A DNA stretch of 64,000 nt from an uncultured Paenibacillaceae bacterium (GTDB taxonomy: Bacteria; Bacillota; Bacilli; Paenibacillales; K13). Below the pieces are notes generated by a model. That model was not told the DNA's origin, did no database searches, and was given only the letters and a program-made list of their open reading frames with translations. Positions 45,830-54,984 of this stretch are shown here, piece after piece; position 1 is the first letter of the stretch, and each line of letters opens with the position of its first letter. Where the stretch lies: positions 1 to 64,000 of the forward strand of contig CAJXLT010000017.1 of NCBI GenBank assembly GCA_913056365.1. Direction: 5' to 3'. Both the position numbers and the translations under genes were made by a program.

Positions 45830-47614
45830 TCAAATGTAGCGTGATGCTTTGATCCACTCCCCCGAGAGTTCAGGCTTTTCTATAGGAAATTGATGACCGA
45901 ATGGAATCCTCGTGATAGCCAAATGCCGAAATGGCCGCGGGATGGCGTGTTCGGTGTCCTTGTCACCCCAGAGAATTCTTACCTTATTCGCGTTCCATAA
46001 TGCAGGTTGAAGGGGAGTGTCAGCAGAGCGGGACAATGCAGCCATTACCTCTGCTGTAGTCTTGCGTATGCGCGGAGACTGCAAATCATCCAACACGTAT
46101 CGAATATAGTGCGCCATCTGGTCTGGGTCCTCTACGAAATGATGCTGTGCAAGCAGTGTTTTTTTCAAAGCGGAGGACTTCAAGTTTTTTAACAATCGCT
46201 TTGTTATCCAAGGAACCTTATATGTAGACGGAACCGGATGAAGGACAGGCTGCAGCAAGAGCAGCTGATGGATAGGGGCGTCCATCTGTTCCATAACCTT
46301 GGCTGCAATCCGTCCCCCGAAGGAATGGCCGATTAGCACAACTGGCTGCTTCAGATCAAGAATCATGTCAGCGACTGCGTCTACATAACCTTGTAGGATG
46401 GAAGGCTGATGATGGTATGGTGTTCGACCGAATCCTGGGAGATCCACGAACATCGTGCGTATTCCATCTAGCTCTGCTGCCAATGGGAGCAGGCAGTCGG
46501 CGCCGCTAAAGGTGCCGTGCAAGAAAATATGCGGCATGCCTTCCCCATCGTTTTCCAATGTAATGAGGCTAGATCTTCGCCTTTGAATGAACCCCTTCGG
46601 TGTATGCTGTGCAGGATGACTGAGCCGATAATCCAGATCACTGATAACATAAGGCAAAGTTTCAGCCATAACGGAGTTATGTGAAGGTGCGGCAGGAAAC
46701 GTTGACCTGACTAGAAAGTTCATGGATTCCTGAGGAATCCCGAACCGTTGGCCCATGCTTGTACCCAGCAATGTCTTGAGTACCGAAAGTGGCAAGCTTC
46801 CAACAGGAGGAGAAACCCTCATCTCTGCTGCAATTTGCTTAATCAATGTATGAATAGACGAACTTTGTTCCTTGGGGTCTAGTAAGTAATAAGTGTTGCT
46901 TGATACGTTCACTGTGTCTGCCAGCTCGGAGATAAAGTCGGCGACATGATCCACATGGGTCATAGGCAGCCAATAGTCTCTTCCGCCTGGAACAAGTGGC
47001 ATGAGGTTTCTTCGCACAGCATCGACCAGTATTCCTAATCCCCCAGTCTGTTCCGTCATCCCGGAAGCGGAATCGCCAATTACCACACTGGGGTTCACTG
47101 TGGATAGAGGAATGTCCATCTTCCGCAATGCCTTCCGAATATAGGAGTCGGCCTGAAACTTCATTCGTTCATAAGGAGGAGCATGGTCGAGCATGGCATC
47201 CAGATCCTCCATTGCATTCTGCTCATGATAGGGACTCATGAAGCCTACTACGTGAATAAAATGCTTCAACTCTCGAGTAGTCTGTATATCTCGAACGATA
47301 CGGACCAGCGACTTAGCAGGATGAAGAAAGGAACGCACTGCCTCTTCCTGTGATAATGTAATATGCATGGGTCCTCCCGCATGTATGATGACATCCGATG
47401 CCATGATCTGCTGATAGCTCTCCTTATCAAGACCCAGCCGATCCTTCGTTAAATCCCCTACAATAGGCGTAATATTCTGCCTATGCGCCTGTGCCACAAT
47501 AGGCTCAAGCCGATCCGGCTGACGTACAAGTGCAAATACATGATGCTTGTCAGACAGATCCGCCAACAGTCGCTTACCGATAAATCCTGTTCCACCGGTT
47601 AAGAAAATATTCAT
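45830..47614 (-). CDS. SDR-type epimerase/reductase fused to an alpha/beta hydrolase
   Basis: A 594-residue two-domain protein. The N half is an extended SDR with FLTGGTGFIGKRL and a YERMK catalytic motif (about residue 148), as in NAD-dependent epimerase and thioester-reductase-like proteins. The C half (from about residue 355) is an alpha/beta hydrolase with HGTFSGAD, VLIGHSFGGRIAAK (nucleophile Ser) and a C-terminal His in FGHQFP. It follows a TetR gene on the same strand and has a TetR-like operator in front. The substrate is unknown. Confidence 0.85.
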   Translation of the reverse strand: MNIFLTGGTGFIGKRLLADLSDKHHVFALVRQPDRLEPIVAQAHRQNITPIVGDLTKDRLGLDKESYQQIMASDVIIHAGGPMHITLSQEEAVRSFLHPAKSLVRIVRDIQTTRELKHFIHVVGFMSPYHEQNAMEDLDAMLDHAPPYERMKFQADSYIRKALRKMDIPLSTVNPSVVIGDSASGMTEQTGGLGILVDAVRRNLMPLVPGGRDYWLPMTHVDHVADFISELADTVNVSSNTYYLLDPKEQSSSIHTLIKQIAAEMRVSPPVGSLPLSVLKTLLGTSMGQRFGIPQESMNFLVRSTFPAAPSHNSVMAETLPYVISDLDYRLSHPAQHTPKGFIQRRRSSLITLENDGEGMPHIFLHGTFSGADCLLPLAAELDGIRTMFVDLPGFGRTPYHHQPSILQGYVDAVADMILDLKQPVVLIGHSFGGRIAAKVMEQMDAPIHQLLLLQPVLHPVPSTYKVPWITKRLLKNLKSSALKKTLLAQHHFVEDPDQMAHYIRYVLDDLQSPRIRKTTAEVMAALSRSADTPLQPALWNANKVRILWGDKDTEHAIPRPFRHLAITRIPFGHQFPIEKPELSGEWIKASRYI

Positions 47615-47638
47615 GGGAGTACCGCCTTTTCAGTTATT

Positions 47639-47658
47639 TTAGTACTAAATAGTACTAA
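47639..47658. promoter_or_regulatory. Operator palindrome, site 1
   Basis: TTAGTACTAAATAGTACTAA is a near-perfect palindrome between the TetR gene and the fusion gene. The same core TAGTACTA recurs at 48260-48278 in front of the TetR gene. Confidence 0.8.
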
Positions 47659-47672
47659 TCGGACTAAAAAAA

Positions 47673-48257
47673 TTACTTTAGCATAGTAGCTAAAGCGGGA
47701 AATATCTCTTGCAGAACAAACGGCTTGTCAGCTGCCTGGGCTAGGAACAGCGCTCCCTCTATGGAGGACAGGAGCAACGCAGCTGTTGACTGCACTGGAA
47801 GTTCGGCTCTGATCTCTTGTCTGGCAATCCCGTCAGCCAGCAGTCCTTCTATCGCATGGAGCTGCCTCTCAAAAAAACGCTTGATGCTGGCCCGCACTTC
47901 ACTTGCTTCCGGAGCAATCTGGGTATAGAGAGTTAGGAACGGGCAACCGCCCAGATAATCATGTTCACCGGCATTCTCATGCAGGATTATACACAGCCGC
48001 TCGAGCTTGTCGAGCACAGAAGCGCCGCTGTTGGACAGGACGTGTTGAATGCGCTGTTCATAGTGTGAGATAAGTTGATCGACAATCACGCGCAGCAGAT
48101 CATCCTTGCTGTTGAAATGGTAATAAATGTTCGTCTTAGAGACGCCGCTGTGCGCGACAATATCGTCCATGCTTGTGACTTGAAAGCCCTGGGTCAAGAA
48201 TAAGGTTGCAGCGGATTGGAGGGCAATGTCTCGATTGCTTCGTTTACGTGTTTTCAT
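47673..48257 (-). CDS. TetR family regulator
   Basis: A 194-residue repressor with the TetR helix-turn-helix (SMDDIVAHSGVSKTNIYYHFNSKDDLL, about residues 28-54). It lies upstream of the SDR-hydrolase gene on the same strand, and palindromes TAGTACTA-A/T-TAGTACTA precede both genes, so it likely controls itself and its target. The start codon ATG has GTGTTTTC upstream, not a strong ribosome site, consistent with leaderless or low expression. Confidence 0.9.
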   Translation of the reverse strand: MKTRKRSNRDIALQSAATLFLTQGFQVTSMDDIVAHSGVSKTNIYYHFNSKDDLLRVIVDQLISHYEQRIQHVLSNSGASVLDKLERLCIILHENAGEHDYLGGCPFLTLYTQIAPEASEVRASIKRFFERQLHAIEGLLADGIARQEIRAELPVQSTAALLLSSIEGALFLAQAADKPFVLQEIFPALATMLK

Positions 48258-48259
48258 AC

Positions 48260-48278
48260 TAGTACTATATAGTGCTAA
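48260..48278. promoter_or_regulatory. Operator palindrome, site 2
   Basis: TAGTACTATATAGTGCTAA lies three bases upstream of the TetR start codon and shares the TAGTACTA core with site 1. Confidence 0.75.
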
Positions 48279-48491
48279 TGGGGTTGTGTCAAGATAAGTT
48301 CAATCGCATCACTGATTAGCGCCACCTGCGCATTGTATTATTCATCCATTCGTACGAAATGCCCAGGTGTGTTAAAAGGTAGACTATCTCATCTCCCAAA
48401 AGCAGGAATGCTGTCGATGAATGCTGAACATGTATGCTAAGACAGCAGGGAATGTTTGAGTACGGAGAGAATGAAAGGAGTTGGTAACAGA

Positions 48492-48857
48492 ATGAATCAT
48501 CAACACCTGATCGAATTGGGGCTAGCGTATTCGGGGACGAGTCTGCGCTATCCGTTCGATCCGGATTTGCCGGTATTGTACGTGTACGTAGGGAATAGGA
48601 TGTTCGCGCTGCTGGGGCGTACGAATGCTGTGGAGAGTGTGAACTTGAAGACGCCCCCAGACGAAGCCTGGCTGCTTCGCGAGACCTATGCGGGAAGTGT
48701 ACTGCCTGGCTACCATATGAATAAGCGGCATTGGAATACCGTGTTGCTGGACGGGACTGTGCCAGATGAAGTGATTGTGCAGATGCTAGACGAATCCTAC
48801 AATTTAGTGGTCGCCAAGATGACGAAAGCTGAGAGAACGGCACTGACACAAAACTAG
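48492..48857 (+). CDS. MmcQ/YjbR family protein
   Basis: A 121-residue protein with the MmcQ/YjbR fold (formerly DUF419): early LRYPFDPDLPVLYVYVGNRMFAL, then LKTPPDEAW, and PGYHMNKRHWNTVLLDG. Such proteins are small and probably bind DNA or a small ligand, but the function is unknown. I chose ATG 48492; the upstream in-frame ATG at 48456 lacks a site. It is monocistronic. Confidence 0.88.
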   Translation: MNHQHLIELGLAYSGTSLRYPFDPDLPVLYVYVGNRMFALLGRTNAVESVNLKTPPDEAWLLRETYAGSVLPGYHMNKRHWNTVLLDGTVPDEVIVQMLDESYNLVVAKMTKAERTALTQN

Positions 48858-48892
48858 CATATAAAGAAAGACAGGGGTATATATTAAAAAAG

Positions 48893-48927
48893 AAGCGCGT
48901 ATCTGACGGCGTACCAGTACGCGCTTG
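48893..48927 (-). terminator. Terminator of the Cys-rich small gene
   Basis: On the minus strand AAGCGCGTA pairs with TACGCGCTT and is followed by CTTTTTTAAT. It lies 18 bases after the small gene stop. Confidence 0.75.
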
Positions 48928-48945
48928 TTGGATGTGGCGGCAGGG

Positions 48946-49134
48946 TTAGCGGTTCTTGTTGCAGCTGCAGCGCTTCTTGCGCTTGATGACCGTCGTCTTG
49001 CGAATATCTACGTTGCCGATTCCGTTGCAGAATCCTTCGCAGTTGCCCTTCTTGCAGATACAAACCACCCTAAGCTTTCGGATATAGATGCGCGGGCGGC
49101 TTGTCTGTTTCCGGCGCTGTCTTTTCTTCTTCAT
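48946..49134 (-). CDS. Small basic Cys-rich protein
   Basis: A 62-residue minus-strand product starting MKKKRQRRKQTSRPRI, with a Cys cluster (CICKKGNCEGFC) and a CSC near the end. About 20 residues are Lys or Arg. The ATG is preceded by GGAGGTG five bases upstream, a near-ideal site, and a terminator follows the gene. The opposite strand has an unsupported longer frame. Function unknown; metal binding, a spore-coat role or a peptide activity are guesses. Confidence 0.7.
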   Translation of the reverse strand: MKKKRQRRKQTSRPRIYIRKLRVVCICKKGNCEGFCNGIGNVDIRKTTVIKRKKRCSCNKNR

Positions 49135-49443
49135 ACTAACACCTCCATTCGCCAGGATGGTGGATGCTACAGTATCAATATATGCGGAGAGCCTGACAAT
49201 GCTTGGACCCTAGCTAAGCAGTTGAAGCCTGTAGTCTCGTATGATAAGATACAATGTATCCAAAACGATGGGAGTTGAACGGGCGAATGAAGTAATTTTT
49301 TTGCTAATAAGGAAACCAACACGAAGCAGGATGTTCTTAATCGTGGATTCTTTATGCGCAAGAAAGTTACATTCCTTTTCCCCTCCATCCATATCCCTAT
49401 ATCTAGCTCCGTACGTGGAGTTGGATTTGCTGTATGTATGCAG

Positions 49444-49476
49444 GCTGTGAGAAAGGTGCTTTCTTGCAGCTTTTTT
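49444..49476 (+). terminator. Attenuator terminator in the ABC-F leader
   Basis: GCTG-TG-AGAAAG pairs with CTTTCT-TG-CAGC around GTG and is followed by TTTTTT, 17-25 bases before the ABC-F start. A leader terminator so close to a resistance ATPase suggests antibiotic-dependent read-through. A short in-frame peptide (MLYVCRL from a TTG at about 49429) overlaps its left arm. Confidence 0.75.
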
Positions 49477-49499
49477 GTATGCTATAGGGGGATATGCGT

Positions 49500-50978
49500 A
49501 TGTCATTTATTCAAGTTCAGAACCTCACGTTTGCCTATGACGGCAGCTACGACAATATTTTCGAGCATGTAAGCTTGCGGCTGGATACCGATTGGAAGCT
49601 GGGATTTATCGGGCGGAACGGTCGAGGCAAGACGACTTTCCTGCGCCTTCTGCTCGGTCAATATGAATATAGCGGCTCGATCACTGCGCAAGTACAATTT
49701 GAGTATTTTCCATATAACGTCGAAGATCCCGATCAGCTCACTGTGTACGTAGTTGAGGAGATTTGTTCGGATTATGAGCACTGGCAGTTGATGCGGGAAC
49801 TGTCTCTATTGCAAGTAACCGAAAATGTGCTGTACCGACCGTTCGCTTCCTTATCAGGAGGGGAGCAGACCAAGGTGATGCTTGCTGCTTTGTTTCTGAA
49901 GGAAAATCACTTTCTGCTTATCGATGAACCGACGAATCATCTGGATGTCCATGCGAGGCAACTGCTTAGCGAGTATCTGCAATCCAAGAGCGGCTATATT
50001 CTCGTCTCCCATGACAGAGCATTCCTGGATCACTGCGTGGATCATATTGTGTCGATCAATAAGACGAATATCGAGATGCAACAAGGCAACTTCTCCGACT
50101 GGTGGGTTAACAAGCAGAGACAGGATCAATATGAGCTTGCCGAGAATGAGAAGCTGAGCAAGGACATGAGACGATTAGCGCAAGCGGCAAGTCGCACAAG
50201 TCAGTGGTCGGACAAAGTGGAGAAGTCGAAGAACAACACGAGAAATTCCGGCTCCAAGGTGGACAAAGGCTATGTAGGTCACAAAGCTGCCAAGATGATG
50301 AAGCGTTCCAAGGCGATGGAGCAACGGCAGCAAGCGGCACTGGAGCAAAAGTCGCAGCTATTGAAGAACGTCGAGAGTGCGGATAGCTTGAAGCTCGCGC
50401 CGCTCTCCTACCATAAGCATCAACTTGCCGAACTGAATCAAGTCTCTATCTACTATGGAGAGAAGCTGGTGTGCAACGATATCAGCCTGACGATCAAGCA
50501 AGGGGAGCGGATTGCGCTTGCCGGTCGCAACGGTTCTGGGAAATCCAGTGTGCTGAAGCTCATATATGGAGAGGATATCACGTATACGGGGGCGTTCCGC
50601 AAGGGCAGTCAGTTGAAGATCTCTTATGTATCACAGGACACGTCGCAGCTGCGGGGCAGTCTGACCGAATACGCGAGAACGCATGGACTCGATGAAAGTC
50701 TCTTCAAGGCGATACTGCGAAAGCTTGATTTTGCAAGAGTGCAGTTCGAGAAGGATATGGCCGATTTCAGCGGCGGGCAGAAGAAGAAGGTGCTGATCGC
50801 CAGAAGTCTCTGTGAGCCGGCTCACTTATATATTTGGGATGAACCGCTTAATTTCATTGATGTGCTGTCCCGTATGCAGATCGAAGACCTGCTGCTGACC
50901 TATTCGCCTACGCTCTTGTTCGTGGAGCATGACCGGGAATTTTGCAAGCAGATTGCTACGCAGGTGGTGGAGTTGTAG
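49500..50978 (+). CDS. ABC-F ATPase of the ribosomal protection type
   Basis: A protein of about 492 residues with two ABC domains and no membrane segment. It has Walker A GRNGRGKTT and GRNGSGKSS, signatures LSGGEQTKV and FSGGQKKKV, and Walker B LLIDEPTNHLDV and IWDEPLNFIDV. It resembles Lsa/Vga-type proteins that protect ribosomes from lincosamides, streptogramin A and pleuromutilins. The interdomain linker (about residues 185-285) is long and basic, as in that group. I take ATG 49500 (9 bases after GGGGG) rather than 49494. An attenuator precedes it. Confidence 0.85.
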   Translation: MSFIQVQNLTFAYDGSYDNIFEHVSLRLDTDWKLGFIGRNGRGKTTFLRLLLGQYEYSGSITAQVQFEYFPYNVEDPDQLTVYVVEEICSDYEHWQLMRELSLLQVTENVLYRPFASLSGGEQTKVMLAALFLKENHFLLIDEPTNHLDVHARQLLSEYLQSKSGYILVSHDRAFLDHCVDHIVSINKTNIEMQQGNFSDWWVNKQRQDQYELAENEKLSKDMRRLAQAASRTSQWSDKVEKSKNNTRNSGSKVDKGYVGHKAAKMMKRSKAMEQRQQAALEQKSQLLKNVESADSLKLAPLSYHKHQLAELNQVSIYYGEKLVCNDISLTIKQGERIALAGRNGSGKSSVLKLIYGEDITYTGAFRKGSQLKISYVSQDTSQLRGSLTEYARTHGLDESLFKAILRKLDFARVQFEKDMADFSGGQKKKVLIARSLCEPAHLYIWDEPLNFIDVLSRMQIEDLLLTYSPTLLFVEHDREFCKQIATQVVEL

Positions 50979-51102
50979 GATAGCGGTCATGGTCCGGATT
51001 ACACAAATTTCCGAATATGGCGAAACTTTTGCAGCCCTCTGTCGTCTAATTGTTTGAAAAATGAAAAAAACGCGTCTAGGCGTGTAGGTGAATGGAGAGT
51101 GA

Positions 51103-52260
51103 ATGCTTGTGGAAGGCATGATGCAAAAAGGTAAATTCGCTCGGTTACGGCGCTCGCTTGTGCTGACAGTTGGATTGTCATTGTTGCTTTCAACATCTGC
51201 AATGGCTACAGAAGAGGCAACAGAAGAGACAGGGGCGACTCCGAGTATGAATGTGTCCGCCACTTACTATCATAGCGTGGCTTACAACGAAAAAGGCGAT
51301 GTGTGGTACTGGGGCGGGCTTGCGGATGAGGTTGACGGTGAGCATAAGTTGCGAGATAATCGTCCTCAATTGATCGAGGGACTGGGTGATGTTGCGGCAA
51401 TTCATTCTTTTCAAGGTAATGAGGTCATCTTGAAGAAGGACGGGACAGTTTGGAAGTGGGGCACTGAGTATAGGCTAGTCAATGATTATAACCATGATGG
51501 ATTTACTGAGTTTCAGGAGCCTGAGAAGGTCGAGGGATTGCCTGAGATTGTGAAGATTTCGGTCGGCTCAATTGTCTCTGCCCTAGACATAGACGGCAAC
51601 GTCTGGGTATGGAATCCGTTTCCCGTATATAATACTACGCCACGCAAGATTACGAACATAACGGATGCCGAAGAAATTTCCATGAATGGCGACGGTGTGC
51701 TCCACATTTTGCTAGAGGATGGTACTGTGTGGAGATGGGAGACATTCGTTGAACGGCAGTTGAACATTGACTATGCTGCGGAGAAGGTGGATGGCCTACA
51801 AGATATCGTCTCGCTTTCCTCCGGTTATTCGGAACATAATTTCGCTGTGGATACGGATGGGACCGTCTGGGGCTGGGGAATGAATTTTAGAGGAGCATTA
51901 GGATTTCCCGTAACCACTGAACGAATTGAAGTGCCCACAATCATTGAGGGATTATCCGATGTGGCATTCATTACGACTAACTATACCACAACGTTAGTGG
52001 GGAAGAATGACGGTTCCTTATGGATTATGGGAGATGATGTAGGGGAAGGTGCTTCTTCGCACACATATGGTCCGGATTTGAGGAAGGTAGAGGGATTGGA
52101 GAAGGTAACATCCGTAGCTGCAGGTTACAAACATGCTGTGGCAGTTACTGAGGATGGTGAAGTATGGGCATGGGGAAGCAACTCAGCCGGGCAGTTGGGT
52201 GACGCGACCTTCGAGGACAGTCAGACCCCTATTCTAGTTTCATTAGATACCATGCACTAG
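51103..52260 (+). CDS. Secreted RCC1-repeat protein
   Basis: A 385-residue product with an N-terminal signal peptide (LRRSLVLTVGLSLLLSTSAMA, cleavage near residue 36) followed by seven-bladed RCC1-like repeats, visible as DGTVWKWG, DGTVWRWE, DGTVWGWG, DGSLWIMG and DGEVWAWG at about 50-residue spacing. It is probably an extracellular beta-propeller binding protein. It starts at ATG 51103 with GGAGAG upstream. Function unknown. Confidence 0.85.
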   Translation: MLVEGMMQKGKFARLRRSLVLTVGLSLLLSTSAMATEEATEETGATPSMNVSATYYHSVAYNEKGDVWYWGGLADEVDGEHKLRDNRPQLIEGLGDVAAIHSFQGNEVILKKDGTVWKWGTEYRLVNDYNHDGFTEFQEPEKVEGLPEIVKISVGSIVSALDIDGNVWVWNPFPVYNTTPRKITNITDAEEISMNGDGVLHILLEDGTVWRWETFVERQLNIDYAAEKVDGLQDIVSLSSGYSEHNFAVDTDGTVWGWGMNFRGALGFPVTTERIEVPTIIEGLSDVAFITTNYTTTLVGKNDGSLWIMGDDVGEGASSHTYGPDLRKVEGLEKVTSVAAGYKHAVAVTEDGEVWAWGSNSAGQLGDATFEDSQTPILVSLDTMH

Positions 52261-52299
52261 CCATTCCTATTCATATCGTTCCATGTAACAGTAAGCAGG

Positions 52300-52345
52300 A
52301 CAGCTTCGAAACGGCATTGTACAGTGCCAGCCCGAGGCTGTTTTT
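52300..52345 (+). terminator. Terminator after the RCC1 gene
   Basis: ACAGCTTCG and CGAGGCTGT arms with an inner GGCA/TGCC pair, followed by TTTTT. Confidence 0.75.
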
Positions 52346-52510
52346 GTTATGCAAGTGACCACTCAATCCTGATATGATAAAAGAGGGGTTTGTCGACAAG
52401 GATCGAATGTATAGGAGAGCTGTCGATTGCAACCGGCGGCCTTTCTCTTTCGTACTACCTATAAATGGGATGGGCGTAGCCGTTCCTGCATACAGTGATG
52501 TATGAGTAAG

Positions 52511-52539
52511 TTGACGTATACCCCTTAGTCATGTATAAG
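52511..52539 (+). promoter_or_regulatory. Promoter of the double prenyl-synthase gene
   Basis: TTGACG (52511-52516), 17 bases, TATAAG (52534-52539). It is about 30 bases before the start codon, so the leader is short. Confidence 0.8.
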
Positions 52540-52574
52540 GGAGAACAACAATAGAAGCTGAGGGAATGCATAGT

Positions 52575-54959
52575 ATGAACGCGGAATATGTGAACGGAGC
52601 CGATGCAGGCTATCGGCAGGCGGAGCAGAGGGCTGCCCGGTATTTTGCAGCCTTACACGAGCAAGTTAGGGAGAAGTCGTATGTGGCGACCCTGACTGCG
52701 GATTTTCAATTGTGGAGACAACAGCATATACGGTATCTACCATGGCAGACTCGCTTAGCACTTTCGCGGGACAAGGCCGCTTCCGGCAGTGATCACCACT
52801 ATATCCAGTGGATGGATCGAGCTGGCAAGCTGGACGATTATCTAGACCGCAGCATCTCCTATATATATATGAGAGACTTGGGCAAGGCGATGAATACGGC
52901 AGAGACTCGATCTGATATTGAGCGTTCTGTTACGGATTTGAAGCGATTCCTAATGGAACATGGTTCGTCCGATCAAGAGGGATATCCCGCTTACTTGAGC
53001 TTCGCCGCCTTGTATCGGTGGGGGCAGAGGGAAGGTGTGGAAGCCGCCGTGCTCTGGGTGGTCGACAAACTGGAGAAGGTAGCTGTCCATATTCCGCAGC
53101 AATTGAATGCGGAGCAAGCCCAGCGCAAGCTGATTAAGATTATTGTCGGTGTAGTGATGCATGTTAGGGAAGAGCTAGATGAGACTGTATCGGCTGCCGA
53201 ACGATCCAGAAGGCTAGATGAAGCGATACGCCTAGGCTATTCCTACGGTCTTACTTATCCGTTCATTGATGATCTGCTCGATTCGAGTGTGCTGACTGAT
53301 GAAGAGAAGGGGCGCTACTCCAGAATGATCCGAACGGCCTTGCTTACCCGTGCTGTTCCGAAGCTGGGGGAGTGGGCTGGTAAGAACAAGAGCGTGTTCC
53401 AATACATCCATGCAGAGCTGCGGGAAGCGTTCGAATATGTGAAGAACCAGCAACGGCCAGATATGGCGGAGGTATTCTTCGAGCAGGCTTATGTGTTCTT
53501 CCACGCACAAGAGATAGACCGTGCCAAGGATCTGTCTAACCCCTCCTATACGAACGAGCAGCTGTATATTCCGATCATCTTGAAGTCCGCTTCTTCCCGT
53601 CTAATATGCCGTACCGTGACGAGTGCTCCCGAGGACGAAGGATTTAACGAGCGCACATTCTATTACGGCATCTATAATCAGCTCGCTGATGATTTCACCG
53701 ATATGTTCGACGATGAGCGTGAAGGGGCGGTCACACCCTATACGTATTATCTGAAGTATCGGAACACACGCAACGATCTGATCAACCCCTTCGAATTATA
53801 CTGGACTGTCATTGCACACTTGATCCATCATGTGTATGACTCCGATGACAGAACTCGGGAGATCATACTCGATCGCGCGATCAACGGGCTTAAGCGATGC
53901 AAGAAGCGTGTAGGGAAGAAGAAGTATCGCTGGATTATGGAGGTCTTCGCTTCAGGGAATCCCGCCTTCTCACGACTCATCCAGCGACTTGTTCGGAAAG
54001 CAGACGATGTGGACTTCTTCGATAAGCGGCTACGCGATCAAGTGATCACGATGTTGAAGACAGAGAGGAAGGAAAAAGAAAGCTTCTTCGAGATCATTCA
54101 GACAGTCCGTCAGCAGATCAACACTAACCTCCTGATTCATAAGCCAGATGACTTGCCATCGATACAGACTCCCCTCATTGATGCAGCCAACTACAGCATG
54201 GAAGGGAACGGGAAGCGGCTGCGCCCGATCTTGACCTGGGTGATGGGGGTGCAGGAATATGGGCTGGATGCCTCTGCGATCATGCCGTTGCTGCGATCCT
54301 TGGAATATATGCATACAGCGTCACTCATCTTCGACGATCTGCCAACCCAGGATAATGCAGCTACCCGTCGAGGCAACCCGACACTGCATCAGAAGTACGA
54401 CAGCGCTACAGCGGAGTTAACCGGATTGTTACTGATGCAGAGGGCGGTACAGGAACAAGCGCTGCTGGATCAGTTCGAAGCGAAGCGCGTGCTTGCTCTG
54501 ATTCATTACGCTGCAAGAGCAGCCGAAGAGCTGTGCAACGGTCAGGCGATGGATCTCGCGTCCAAGGGCAGATCGTTGTCGCTGGAGGAGCTGACGACGC
54601 TCTGTCACTACAAGACGGGTATCGCCTTCGAAGCCGCCTTAGTCATGCCTGCCATTCTGGCTGGAATACCCGATTCGGAGATCGCACGACTGAAGACATT
54701 CGCTTATCATACGGGTATTGCCTTCCAGATCAAGGATGACTTGCTGGACGTGGAAGGCGATCTCGATGCCCTCGGCAAGCCGACGGGGCAGGATGCGAAG
54801 AACAACAATACGACGTTCGTCTCTGTATGGGGACAGGACGCAGCGAGACAGCGGATGTGGGAGCACTATTGCCTAGCTATGGAAGCCCTGCAGGAACTGC
54901 CGCGGCAGCCTGTCTTTCTGAAGCACTTATTGCATTATATTGTGAGCCGGAATAAGTAA
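52575..54959 (+). CDS. Fusion of a prenyl/terpene-synthase-like domain with a polyprenyl diphosphate synthase
   Basis: The protein of 794 residues has a clear C-terminal isoprenyl diphosphate synthase (from about residue 500): GNGKRLRP for IPP binding, first Asp-rich motif FDDLPTQD (about 587-594), second QIKDDLLD (about 718-725). The N-terminal half has no clear match I recognise but carries FIDDLLD (about 230-236) and NQLADDFTDMFDDE (about 368-381), spaced 140 residues apart as in class I prenyl and terpene synthases. ATG 52575 is chosen (AGGGA nine bases upstream); ATG 52566 is too close to that site. It could make a long prenyl chain and cyclise it, or be a heteromeric-like synthase. Confidence 0.75.
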   Translation: MNAEYVNGADAGYRQAEQRAARYFAALHEQVREKSYVATLTADFQLWRQQHIRYLPWQTRLALSRDKAASGSDHHYIQWMDRAGKLDDYLDRSISYIYMRDLGKAMNTAETRSDIERSVTDLKRFLMEHGSSDQEGYPAYLSFAALYRWGQREGVEAAVLWVVDKLEKVAVHIPQQLNAEQAQRKLIKIIVGVVMHVREELDETVSAAERSRRLDEAIRLGYSYGLTYPFIDDLLDSSVLTDEEKGRYSRMIRTALLTRAVPKLGEWAGKNKSVFQYIHAELREAFEYVKNQQRPDMAEVFFEQAYVFFHAQEIDRAKDLSNPSYTNEQLYIPIILKSASSRLICRTVTSAPEDEGFNERTFYYGIYNQLADDFTDMFDDEREGAVTPYTYYLKYRNTRNDLINPFELYWTVIAHLIHHVYDSDDRTREIILDRAINGLKRCKKRVGKKKYRWIMEVFASGNPAFSRLIQRLVRKADDVDFFDKRLRDQVITMLKTERKEKESFFEIIQTVRQQINTNLLIHKPDDLPSIQTPLIDAANYSMEGNGKRLRPILTWVMGVQEYGLDASAIMPLLRSLEYMHTASLIFDDLPTQDNAATRRGNPTLHQKYDSATAELTGLLLMQRAVQEQALLDQFEAKRVLALIHYAARAAEELCNGQAMDLASKGRSLSLEELTTLCHYKTGIAFEAALVMPAILAGIPDSEIARLKTFAYHTGIAFQIKDDLLDVEGDLDALGKPTGQDAKNNNTTFVSVWGQDAARQRMWEHYCLAMEALQELPRQPVFLKHLLHYIVSRNK

Positions 54960-54984
54960 CTTGTGACCGACAAAGGGGATAGGG

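Noticed and set aside
48925-49278. 117-codon plus-strand frame
   Set aside because: It lies opposite the small Cys-rich gene and has no ribosome site or recognisable family, while the minus-strand gene has both a strong site and a terminator.
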